Source: Russula earlei (Eukaryota > Basidiomycota > Agaricomycetes > Russulales > Russulaceae). From it: a stretch of 64,000 nt of DNA. Below are positions 46,339 through 56,329 of this stretch, in pieces. The position numbers and the translations under genes were made by a program. The notes beneath the pieces are model-generated. The model made no database searches, was not told where the DNA came from, and was given only the letters and a program-made list of their open reading frames with translations. Location: positions 1 to 64,000 of the forward strand of contig JAGFNK010000174.1 in the NCBI GenBank assembly GCA_025769875.1, in the 5' to 3' direction. Each line of letters starts with the position of its first letter. The stretch's first letter is position 1.

Positions 46339-46996
46339 ATATGCAAATATGTGAATTACAGTTGACAGACAAAAACAACTGATATTAGTTAATCATATGA
46401 CATGTCACTGTCATCACACCTGTCACACCTGTCACTCCCGGCTAATCCCAAAATTCAAGTTCCAAGTTCAAGTTTCAAGAAATCTCGGTTGCTGTATGGG
46501 GCCTCAACAATCTAAACAAATTATAGTAACAGCTCTAAGTGAAAGAGGCCCCTCTCTCCTCTTACATCTATTCTTCCTAAGATAATATCAAAGGATTCAA
46601 AGTCTAGTGCTTGAACTAAATCAAGCAACTCTTTCACTAAGAGTTGGTAATAAGATCAGTCAGATCTTAACATTGTTTTTGGATAATAGTGGATCTCAGC
46701 TATGTGCTCCCCAAGTTTTGTACAAATTAGATCAGCTGTTATGGAGATACAGTATAAATACTCTGGTGTATTGAGAGTTGAGCCTTACAGTCAACTTACT
46801 TCTTGAATTACACAAAATTCTCATTCTCTCAAACCAAGTCACTGCTCTAAGTGAAAGAGGCCCTTCTCATCTCAATCTATTCACTCTTCCTGAGATAGTA
46901 TCAAAGTATTCAAAGTCTAGTGCTTGAGCTATATCAAGCAACTCTTTCACAAGCGTGGAAACTAAGATCAAGCAGATCTTAACATATAGGCCCTAG

Positions 46997-47959
46997 TGTT
47001 GAGACTCACTGTTGAACAATCCAGTTCAAGAGTGAGGTAAGAGCTTGGAGATGAGTCAGCTGAGTTCAAAGACAAAGTTGGTGAAGAGCACAGTCCAAAC
47101 AAGTAACAAATACCAGAGCGGAACTGGTACTGGTTGTGAGAGATGATCATGGAAGGAGAGAGCCAGAGTGTGCTAGATAGGGTGGTCCTAAAGGAGTACC
47201 CTCAGTATTTGAGTGCCACAAATCAAATGGACAGTCTGAAGACTATCCGCTACTTTATTGAGCACTTATATACTACAAGAGAACTGCTAAATAGGGAACA
47301 AGTCATAACCTTGTTATCAAACACAATAGAGTGATGAGTAAGAAGTTGGAGTGTGCTTACTGAGCATGCTCAGTCATGCTCAGTAAGCTGCTGAGTAAGA
47401 AGGCTTCTATTGATGAGTAAGAGCCTCTACTGTTCATGTGTTCACTGCTCTAGTACACATGCAAAGCACCTGATTCATTTGCTGTTAGTTAGTTTAGGGC
47501 TGGTCATTTGAGGACTTGTAGTTTAGTTCAGAGAATCTAGTTGCCTATAAGGCCCCTTATATAGTTCTATTAGGGTCCTTAGAGTCGACCCTAATACTTC
47601 TATTAAGGTCCTTAGTATTGCTGTATAGTTTGTCCTATAGTCATTAGAGTCAGTCTAATAACATGTTGTAGGGTCTTTAGTATTGCATTAGTGCCTATTG
47701 TAGAGCACTTATAGTCGTCCTAGAGGGTTCTTAGGGAGGCTATCATAGTGTCCTTTATTGCTAAAAGGGTTGCCATTAAGTGGGGCTTGCTGTATGTCAA
47801 TTGTGCCAAGAATCGCTCGTGCGACAATGCGCACATGATATTGTGGACACCTCTACTCACCCCTTTTGTCCATGTGAACAGGGTGACACCATAGAGGCTG
47901 GGTTTCCTCTCATAAGGAAGGGTCCTTCAAGGGCCCTCTCCGGGAAATAGTTCATGACA
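46997..47959 (-). mobile_element. LTR, family A, copy g (complete, no clear duplication)
   Basis: TGTTGAGACTCAC...GTTCATGACA, 963 bp, inverted. Flanks cctag and attag do not match convincingly. It sits at the centre of the inverted f/h pair. Confidence 0.9.
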
Positions 47960-48253
47960 ATTAGGGCCTATAGTATCTTTGTTAGCATCTATTGTAGAGC
48001 ACTTGAGGTCATCCTAAATGGTCTTTAGGGAGTCTATAATACTGTCTTATATTGTTAGAAGGGTTGTCACTAAGTAGGGCTTGCTGTATGTCAATTGTGC
48101 CTAGAATCAATTGCACAACAATGCACGCATGATATTGTGGACACCTCTACTCATCCCTTTTGCTCATGTGAACAGGGTGGCATCATAGAAGCTGGGCTTC
48201 CTCTACTAAGGAAGGGTCCTTCAAGGGCCCTCTCTGGGAAATGGTTCATGACA

Positions 48254-49382
48254 GAACTCTCTTGATGACACCTTGAAATGTTTCCATGACAACAAGGATA
48301 TCTTCATTGATCTTGGTGTTTGAGCTCACTTCAACATTCCAAAACTTCATTTTACATGCCATTATTGACAATTCATCAAACACTTTGGTACAACAGACAA
48401 TTATAATACAGAGTACACAGAGTGGCTCTATATTGACCTTGCAAAAGATGCATATCACTCAACAAATTCCAAGGACAAGTATCCTCAGATAACATTATGG
48501 CTCAAGCACCATAAAAACATCCTGAGACATGACAAATACCTGCAATGCCAATTCTCTGCACAACATGATGCCCCTCAGCTACCTCCCAAGCCTCCATGTC
48601 TACTCTCCTTGGTTTATCCTTGCCAGCTCATGATGGCAAAACATCCATTAGCATGGGGTGTCAGCTTGGATTCCTGAGAGATGACTATGGCACCCAGTTT
48701 TTCAAAGTGGCTCTTGCATGCTTCATGGCTCAGTACCAGAATCCACAATACACAAAGGCCCAGGTGGAAGTGGCATCTCATAACATCCACATCCCATTCC
48801 GAAAACTCCCTGTTTACCATCATATCAAATTTACCTCCACTGACCCATACAGTATCAACAGTTTGCAAACTATAGTTGACTCAATACATGCTCAGCCAGC
48901 ATGTTTGGACAAGTATGGAAAGGGAGTACCCACTCAGTTTGATCACTTATAGAGGCAATGTGATTCATGGGGTTTCAGGTGGGTGAATAATTGACTAGTG
49001 GTCATCAGTCACATATTCATTCCATTATCATTTTATCAGGTCATTGTGTTGGAAGGATATGAGCTATCTTTACCCTTCCACCTGATGCTCTCAGGCACTG
49101 GTCCTCACAAATGGGCTGAAAACATGCTGAATATCTTGCATATGTGGAGTGGTTCACACCAGTCAAGCCATCTCTGAAACCAAATCACTTTCTATACAAG
49201 ATTTCAAAACACCACATACAGGGAGAACAGCAGGCAAGCATTGTACCTGTTGAACTAATCTGCCAAAGTGTACACCTGTTGCCAAAATTTGGACCTGTTG
49301 CTCTGGAAAAGAGTGGAAATCAAGTAATGTGCTAGATCTGTGTGATACCCTCTATGTAAATACTTTTTCTGAGTGCTTGACC
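48254..49382 (+). pseudogene. Plavaka-type transposase, C-terminal region
   Basis: Plus strand, several frames. SLDDTLKCFHDNKDIFIDLGV, then FNIPKLHFTCHY and FGTTDNYNTEYTEWLYIDLA, then KDKYPQITLWLKHH is the signature of Plavaka transposases of Agaricomycetes (CACTA/EnSpm relatives, Pfam DUF6830). Further on, FMAQYQNPQYTKAQVE, IPFRKLPVYHHIKF, HLAYVEWFTPVKPS and VHLLPKFGP keep the family order. Many stops and frame changes. The N-terminal and catalytic parts are absent upstream because LTR-A copy h adjoins at 48253. Confidence 0.8.
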
Positions 49383-49693
49383 TACTTGAGCCTGTATTAA
49401 AACCTGATAATCTGAACACCAAAGGAAAATTCCCATTAAGCAATCCAAATCTGTTGGGGATCACAGGAAATTGGCTCTGAATTCCCTTGAAAAAAGTAGC
49501 TTTCCAGGATATTTGATGACTTTCCACCATAGAAGCTCAATTCCCAAGATTTCATGGGAATTTGCAGGAATCAGAACCCAATTTGCACACTGGGGTTTTC
49601 CCAATGCATGAATGGTTGTGATTGGAGGTTGTGCAGCATCATGACATATGCTAACAGTGAAGATTTTGAAGCTGGATGGAAATTTGAAGGACA
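49383..49693. other. Non-coding remainder after Plavaka fragment
   Basis: AT-rich, no frame or repeat recognised. Could be the 3' subterminal part of the Plavaka element. Ends with the duplication ggaca. Confidence 0.4.
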
Positions 49694-49709
49694 TGTTGCA
49701 CAGCATAGA

Positions 49710-50329
49710 TGTTACTGAGTGGTTTGGGGTCCGGAAGATGCCAGAATGCCCGAACTATGGACTGCATTGTTTGCATCATGCGTGCGTCAGATCTTGACTG
49801 TTTATGTCCATTAATATCGCGTTCGGAACGCGTTGATCATATCTTTCTGAAGATATACTGAAAAAGCAATGAATAGCATTGCTTCTGTCCCAGATGTTCC
49901 TGTACTGCCATGTATGTCATTTCCCTGATTTGGAAAGTACTTATGACACTGAGATTGCTACTAGGGAAGCACTCAATGCTTCCAGCACTGAGATTGTTTA
50001 CACAGAAGCAATATCACTTCTATGAGCTGCCTTTTGCTTCTATAGCACCAACCAGTACTACAGTAGCACAAACCTTATCCCTGAGGGCTATATAAAGCCC
50101 CCAGTGAGTAGCAGTTGAGCCTTAAGCTCAACTTAGTTTGCCAATCCCAAACAGTTGACTCCTACCCTGTCTGCAGAGCCCCTCTTATCTTGTTGCCATA
50201 CTCCAGAAGGATCTAACACTCCTTCCCCTCCATGAGTATTGCTTGCTTGACTCAAGCATATCTGCATTGGTAGGATGCATTCATAGACGCGACCATTGAT
50301 CTTATTTAAGGCACTTTGGAGCCTTGACA
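49710..50329 (+). mobile_element. Solo LTR, family B
   Basis: 620 bp, TGTTACTGAG...GGAGCCTTGACA, exact duplication ataga (49705-49709 and 50330-50334). Inverse of the 3' LTR of Gypsy B (16936-17554). TATA gctatataaag at 50087. Inserted 16 bp into LTR F. Confidence 0.93.
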
Positions 50330-50591
50330 ATAGAGCACAGCTAACAGGCTACACAACCCACCTTAGAGGTTGTGCTAAGTGCTCAAGTAATATTGGGGTG
50401 TAGAGTGATATGTATACTCATCTACATGTATGGTATTTATAGCTCTATGACCCAGGGTTGTTCCTCAGTCCTAAAGAGGTGACTACAGGTATTCACTATA
50501 TTGTGCATTCACTGACATGTGATGTGGAGATGTTCTAGATGCAGCATAAGGCTGCATCTTGGGATAGATGACATAGTATGCATAAACCTAG

Positions 50592-52523
50592 TGTCATGAA
50601 CCTTTTCCTGGAGAGGGTCCTTGAAGGACCCTTCCTTAGTAGAGGAAACCCAGCCTCTATGGTGCCACCCAGTTCACATGGACAAAAGGGGTGAGTAGAG
50701 GTGTCCACAATATCACACACACATTGTCACATGAGCAATTCTTGGCACAATTTGTCATGAACCATTCTCCAGAGAGGGCCCTTGAAGGACCCTTCCTTAT
50801 AGGAGGAAACCCAGCCTCCATGGTGTCACCCTGTTCACACGAGCAAAAGGGGTGAGTAGAAGTGTCCACAATATCGCGCGTGCATTGTTGCGCGAGCGAT
50901 TCTTGGCACAATCGACATACAGCAAGCCCCACTCAAAGGCAACCCTTTTAGCAACAAAAGACAGTATTAGGGCCTTCCTAAAGACCCTTTGGAACGACCC
51001 TAGAAGTTCTACAATAGGCACTAACCTAGTATTAAAGGCCCTACAACGCGTTATTAGACCAACTCTAATAACTATAGAACAGACTATAAGGCAATACTAA
51101 GGACCTTAATAGAAGTATTAGGGTCGACTCTAAGGACCCTAATAGAACTATATAAGGGCCTTATAAGATAACACTATCCCCTAACCAAACTACAAGTCCT
51201 CAAATGACCGGCCCTAAACTAACTAACAGGAAATGAATCAGGTGCTCACACGTGCATTAAAGCAGTGAACACGTGGACAAGGGAAGCTCTTACTCATCAA
51301 GAGGAGCCTTCTTACTCAGCAGCTTACTGAGCATGACTGAGCATGCTCAGTAAGCGTCCTCCGACTTCTTACTCATCACTCTATTGTGCTTGATAACAAG
51401 GTTATGACTTGTCCCCTATTTAGCAGTTCTCTTGTAGTATATAAGCGCTCAATAAAGTAGCGGACAGTCCTCAGACTGTCCATTTGTTTATGGCACTCTC
51501 TATTCCTGGGATACTCCTTTAAGGGACCGTCCCCTTGTGACTATCCTGGCCTCTTCCCTGCGTGATTGCCCTACTCTCACGGTAACCGTGCCTCTCTGGT
51601 ACTTGTTACTACTCTGGACTTTACTCCTTGCCCACGCCATCTTGGACGTCTATCGACTCGTCTTCGAGCTTATCCCTCACTCTTGAACTGGATAGTTCAA
51701 CAGTGAGTCTTGACACAATTGACATACAGCAAGCCCCACTTAGTGGCAACCCTTTTAGCAATAAAGGACAGTATTAAAACCTCCCTAAGGACACTTTAGG
51801 ACGACTCTAAGTGCTCTACAAAAGGCACTAACATAATACTAAAGACCCTACAATGTGTTATTAGACTAACTCTAATAACCATAGAACAAACTATAAAGCA
51901 ATACTAAGGACCTTAATAGAAGTATTAGGGTTGACTCTAAGGACCCTAATAGGACCATTTAAGGGACCTTGTAGGCAACTCTATTCCCTGAACCAAACTA
52001 CAAGTCCTCAAATGACCAGCCCTAAACTAACAAACAAGTAAATGAATCAGGTGCTTTGCATGTGTACTAAAGCAATGAACACATGGACAGTAAAGGCTCT
52101 TACTCATCAATAGAAGCCTTCTTACTCAGCAGCTTACTGAGCATGACTGAGCATGCTCAGTAAGCATACCCTGACTTCTTACTCATCTGTCTATTGTGCT
52201 TGATAACAAGGTTATGATTTGTTCCCTATTAGGCAGTTCTCTTGTAGTATATAAGCGCTCAATAAAGTAGTGGACAGTCTTCAGACTGTCCATTTGTTTA
52301 TGGCACTCTCCATTCCTGGGATACTCCCTAAGGACTGTCCCCTTGTGACCACTCTGGCCTCTTCGCTGCATAATTGCTCAACATTACCAGTAACCATACC
52401 TCTTTGGTATCTGGTACTACTCTGGACTCTACTTCTTGCCCACGCTGTCTTAGACATCTATTGACTTGTCTTTGAACTCATCCCTCACTCTTGAACTGGA
52501 TTGTTCAACAGTGAGTCTTGACA
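50592..52523 (+). mobile_element. Solo LTR, family A, copy i (older, split)
   Basis: TGTCATGAACC...AGTCTTGACA, flanked by cctag (50587-50591) and cccag (52524-52528), one transition apart. CpG-poor (atatcacacacacattg), so old. Split at 50752 by copy j. Confidence 0.9.
50753..51715 (+). mobile_element. Solo LTR, family A, copy j (younger, nested in copy i)
   Basis: 963 bp, exact duplication caatt (50748-50752 and 51716-51720). CpG-rich (atatcgcgcgtgcattg) like copy e. Confidence 0.95.
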
Positions 52524-52641
52524 CCCAGTCCCATATGCATATCTACTGTAGTTCCATCCAGCATGTAATATCTATGAGCAGATCTAGAACCTTGTGTGAA
52601 GGTCTTTGCCTTTTTTGATCCATTCAGGTTCCAGTTCAACA

Positions 52642-53210
52642 GGACATATCATCCATTTTCTTGGAGTGTGTCATTGTTATGATGCTTGATGATGCTGTCA
52701 CTTACCTGTTATTGCCTCACATCAAGATGGTTTACCTGACCAGTGAGAAGTTGGATTATGAGATGGTGTCAACCATGCCACATGTCATGGTTGCTACTGC
52801 AGCTGTTGCTCACTTGAAGATTTTTGCACTTTGATGGTTGATTAGGCAACTATGTAGCCTTTTGACCTGCTGCTTTGTATTATATGTTTCATTTGGTGAG
52901 AAGGCATTGAAATAGTTGATTCCAAGTTGTTGCATGAATCCTCATGCAGTGACTAAATGTGCCTTATGCTTCTTGATCTGGAAAACCCACTTTGATCTGA
53001 CCATGTTCTTGGCGAAGATAAGATGCCCAGGTGATGGGAATGTGTGCATTGGGAAGGCAGGCTGGTGCCAGTGGGCCACTGATGTGGGGCAGGGACAGAG
53101 ATGTGTGTGAATGATGCAGAGCAGTGGTAGAGGACAATAGGGGACAGTTTTTGAGTGCACATGAGAGGGTTTTCAAGAACAGAGAACACACTGATACATT
53201 TGGAGGCAAA
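52642..53210 (-). pseudogene. Copia reverse transcriptase fragment C3
   Basis: Minus strand. NMVRSKWVFQIKKHKAHLVT is followed by GFMQQLGINYFNAFSPNETY, the start of a Copia RT (relatives: WVFKxK..KARLVARGF.Q..GIDYxxTFSPV). Only this short part is recognisable, at about 52860-53035. The flanking sequence is decayed, and no catalytic YVDD box was found. Confidence 0.65.
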
Positions 53211-53705
53211 GACAGGCTATTTTATATGTTTTACAAGTATGTTACTTAGGAGATAAAAATAGGAGAAAGATGGATTTAAGGAGTTTTTGGAGTCAGGAAC
53301 AGAACTGAAATATATGCAGAATTGTACAGTAAGGAAACCTCAGACTTTGATGGAAATAATGCATTGCCTGTCTGTCTGGCTGATGCACTTGCTCCAGCTT
53401 TGGTGTGTGCATGCAATTGAGTCTTGTGTTGGTGTCCTAGTCATAGAGCCAATATGGAATGAAGGGAATGAATTGGGTTTTGGACATTTTTGATTTTGAT
53501 CTGAATCAAACAAAACAGAGAGGAGCAAAAGTAATGTATTCTCCCCTGAGGGGTGTGGAAATTTCTGAGGGATCAAAATGATCCCAGGGATGCACTGTGT
53601 TGCACTTTCACACTCCTCTGCACAGGCCCCTGGTGGTGCAAAACCACCAGTGGGAGGGACATAGATGGTGCTCTATGTTCTGGTGTGCTCCAGGGTAGCA
53701 ACTTC
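53211..53705. other. No recognisable feature
   Basis: AT-rich with scattered short inverted words (ccctggtggtgcaaaaccaccagtg at 53628-53652 forms a small hairpin). No gene recognised. Confidence 0.35.
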
Positions 53706-53900
53706 TAGGGCTGCCCACTGTCCATCTGATGGGTGACAGCCATCAATATGATGGTCATGTGACAGGTATGGCTGACCTGTACCCTGTCTGTCATGTGTAC
53801 TCACTGGATCCCTGATGGCATGGGATGGGTATGGGTACAGCTGTTATACATAGTATTACAATTAGGCAAAATCAATCATGAATTACTTAGTGAAGAAATA
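53706..53900 (+). mobile_element. hAT left-end fragment
   Basis: Starts TAGGGCTGCCCACTG and continues tccatctgatgggtgacagc, closely matching the inverted right end of the 2223-10779 hAT. The similarity includes the 'gtattacaattaggcaaaa' stretch. The other end and an 8-bp partner (gcaacttc) were not found. Confidence 0.65.
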
Positions 53901-54260
53901 ATGGCAAAGGTCTGAGGGCATGATGATTGGTGTGCAACAGCAGGAGCTGAGGGAGGCACACAGAGGTGTTTTTGAGAACAAGACGCAAGACTCTGTCTCT
54001 TTTTTTCTAAACTCTTTTGTGGCTTGTTTTCTGAGCTTTTAAAGTACATTTTGCATGTATGATATTTGTAAATACTGATTGTAAGTTTTATGAGACAGTA
54101 AGAAAATTTTTGGAGGTCAAGTATACAGTATTGCCTTTGTGGCCTTTAGCCACAGTGTTGAGCTTGCATTGAGTGAGCTCCATGGTGTCTTTTGAGACTT
54201 AAGACTTTCTTGCTGCAACCCATATCTGAGACAGTAAATTAGTTTTTGGGTTTTTGGCTT
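53901..54260. other. Probable LTR region of Copia C2
   Basis: The C-terminal coding region of Copia C2 (minus strand) ends near 54465, followed by a purine-rich aggggagtgg. An LTR would be expected leftward from there, but without a second copy in the window its limits cannot be set. Confidence 0.35.
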
Positions 54261-54527
54261 TCAGTGTGAGCAATTAGGGGCTAGTGGAGCAGACATTGGA
54301 TTGAGACTAAAATTCCTGAAACACATTAGGCAAAGTCCCCCATGAAGGGGGGGTCTCCAAAATTTTTGTCCTGGGTCCTTCCAAACCTGGAGGTGGAGCA
54401 TATCACACCACAAAGGCACTCCATGCATTTTTGCCTTTGGTAGAGCAAGATCTACCACTCCCCTCTCAAGCTTGATGCAATCCCAGAGAGGTGACATGAA
54501 AAAACACCTTCCATTTTGGAAGGGCTT
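54261..54527 (-). pseudogene. Copia C2 polyprotein C-terminus, cut off by Copia F
   Basis: Minus strand from 54527. ALPKWKVFFHVTSLGLHQA directly continues DVLTK of the frame at 60380-60367 once Copia F (with its duplication ggctt) is removed. This is the usual Copia ending (LTKALPKxKHxxHVxxLGL). Confidence 0.75.
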
Positions 54528-54912
54528 TGTTGCGCAGCATAGAGCGCAGCTAACAGGCCAAGCAACCCACCTTAGAGGTTGTGCTAATGCTCAAGTGATA
54601 TTGGGGTGTAGAGCAATGTGTATACTTGTCTACAAGTATGGTATTTATACCTCTATGACCCAGGGCTGTTCCTAAGTCCAAAAGAGGTGACTACAGGTGT
54701 CCACTATATCGCGCATTAAGTGACATGTGATGTGGAAACGTTCTAGACGCAGCATAAGGCTGCATCTTGTGAGAGATAGCGTAGTATGCGTAACCCTATT
54801 GCCATAAGCGCATATACTAAAGTTCTGTCTAACACGTAACATCTATGAGTGGATCTTGAACCTTGTATGAAGGTCTTCGCCTTCTTTGATCCGTTCGGGT
54901 TCCGGTTCAACA
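54528..54912 (-). repeat. 3' LTR of Copia F
   Basis: 385 bp, TGTTGCGCAGC...CGGTTCAACA on the plus strand. A solo copy is at 49694-52641. Confidence 0.95.
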
Positions 54913-54961
54913 CTCCCCCTTGCTAAGTGCATCGGTAGATGCCATGAGCATTTTCCCACAT

Positions 54962-56329
54962 TCAGGGGTAGAACGTTAGTCCTAGTTGCTCCCTGAATTT
55001 GAGGAACTTGATGTGACCAAGGTTCTTGGTGAACATGTTGGCTGGGTTGTTAGCCCCTTCAATAAAGAATAGCTCCACCTGTTTGCTTTGTATGACTTCA
55101 TGAATGAAGTGATAGCGCAAATCAATGTGTTTGATGCGCTTTTCTTGCACAGGGTTGGAGGCTAAGAATATTGAGCCTTGGTTATCACCGAACAGTGGGA
55201 TGGGAGCAAGATTAATGCCAAGTTCTGTTAGTAAGGATTTAATCCAAACCAACTGTCTGCTCGTGTCAGAGAGCGACATATACTCAGCTTCAGTGGAGGA
55301 GAGCGCGACTGTTTTCTGCGCTCGTGAGTTCCACGAAAATATTGCTCCAGCCAGGTTCACCATATAGCCTGTAGTGGACTTCCGATTAGTCGGATCAGAA
55401 GCCCAGTCAGAGTCGGCATATGCCATCAAGCCGCCATTAGATGGTCCATCATAGACCAAGGCGTAATTGGCGGTTCCCAAGAGGTATTGGCAAATATAGA
55501 ATGCACAATTTAAATGATCCTCTGAGGGATTGGCAGCATGTTGCGACAACTTTGTGACCACAAAGGCTATGTCTGGATGCATTCCAAGCATTATGTACAG
55601 GAGTGATCCTATAACTTGCTGGAATTTTGACCGCAAGGCTGGGTCAGCAGCAGAAGTGTTGGGAGAGGGGTGATAGCCCTCTGGCAGCGGAGTAGGAGCA
55701 GGGTTTGCATTAAGCAAGTCAAAATGCTGCAGCACTTTCCTGAGATACTCAGTCTGGTCCAGATGTATTTGGCCAGACTTGCGTATGATGCGCATGCGTA
55801 GAAATTCTTGGGCATCGCCCAGATCTCGACATTCCCAGAGCTTCATAAAGCGCTCCTTTGTTTTATTAATTTGTTTTTTGTCTGCTCCAAAGAAGAGCAC
55901 ATCATCAACATAGATGATGGCTATGATGCTCTTGTCTTTACTAACAAAGAGCCCAGAGTCAGACATAAGGCGAATAAGGCCGAGCGAGGCCATGGACTTG
56001 TCAAGGGCTTTCCACCATGCAAGTGCCGCTTGCTTGAGTCCATATATTGTGCGTTTAAGGCGCATGACTTTACACTCTTGGCATTTTATTTTGAAGCCCT
56101 CAGGCTGCTCCATATAAAGCTCTTCATCGAGCTCACCATAGAGAAAGGCAGTCTTGATGTCTAGTCCGCTAATGTGCCAGTTTTTGAGCGCTGCGAGTGC
56201 AATCATCAGGCAGACTGTCTCAAACCATACCATGGGTGAGAATATTTCATCATAGTCAATGCCTTCTACTTGGGAGAAGCCTTTGGCGACTAGTCTGGGT
56301 TTTTTTACAACCATCAGACTTAAGGTCAA
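54962..56329 (-). pseudogene. Copia F reverse transcriptase and RNase H
   Basis: A 455-codon open frame. The RT starts with PRLVAKGFSQVEGIDYDEIF, then KTAFLYGELDEELYMEQPEG and the catalytic IIYVDDVLFFG (YVDD). RNase H follows with YADSDWASDPTNRKSTTGYM, LSSTEAEYMSLSD and DNQGSIFLASNPV, ending with a full-length C-terminus (FREQLGLTFYP). It is separated from the integrase frame only by a one-base shift in a run of seven A/T near 56304. The frame's own first ATG is upstream of conserved text by frame accident. The protein copies the element RNA into DNA in cytoplasmic particles. Confidence 0.9.

Larger units (their letters stand above)
43277..46503 (+). mobile_element. PIF-Harbinger DNA transposon
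   Basis: A 3227-bp element whose ~180-bp terminal inverted repeats begin GGCCCCATACAGCAACCGAG and end with the inverse. It is flanked by a 3-bp duplication tca (43274-43276 and 46504-46506), as expected for PIF-Harbinger. It encodes the two canonical proteins convergently: a DDE transposase (plus) and a Myb/SANT-like protein (minus). The TIRs contain a tandem caggtgtga run (43343-43364), matched inverted at the other end. Confidence 0.93.
42901..46672 (+). mobile_element. Solo LTR, family E, inner copy
   Basis: TGTTAGGATTC...GATCTTAACA, flanked by ttatt (42896-42900) and ttgtt (46673-46677). One G/A difference is consistent with decay after insertion. It is inserted into the outer LTR E and interrupted in turn by the Harbinger at 43277. 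TATA gtataaatag at 43201, preceded by CCAAGTTTCA-N20-GTTGAGATAT. Confidence 0.85.
42682..46984 (+). mobile_element. Solo LTR, family E, outer copy
   Basis: TGTTAGGATTC...GATCTTAACA, exact duplication tatag (42677-42681 and 46985-46989). Interrupted at 42900 by a second LTR E. Promoter region in the 3' part: cagtataaatac at 46750. It is preceded by a CCAAGTTT...GAGATA motif (46706-46745) that is also found in terminus D. Confidence 0.9.
42396..48253. repeat. Inverted pair of LTR A 5' segments (copies f and h) enclosing later insertions
   Basis: Copy f (42396-42681 plus 46985-46996, plus strand) and copy h (47960-48253, minus strand) are inverted copies of the first ~295 bp of LTR A. Both stop at the same place (...atactataggccctag / attagggcctatagtat...). 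Between them lie a complete inverted LTR A (46997-47959) and, inside f, two LTR E copies and a Harbinger. Both copies are CpG-depleted (atatcatgcatgcattg) and share variants such as 'gatgctaa', so they derive from one another. No outer duplication (acatc against gaact). Confidence 0.75.
49694..52641 (-). mobile_element. Solo LTR, family F (Copia F), split by LTR B and LTR A
   Basis: TGTTGCACAGCATAGA...CCAGTTCAACA, exact duplication ggaca (49689-49693 and 52642-52646). Pieces 49694-49709, 50330-50591 and 52524-52641 assemble to about 385 bp, the same as the LTRs of the full-length Copia F at 54528-60366, once the target duplications are discounted. Confidence 0.92.

Noticed and set aside
46992..47964. 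A 5-bp duplication for LTR A copy g (cctag / attag)
   Set aside because: Only three of five bases agree, which is too weak given the inverted LTR context.
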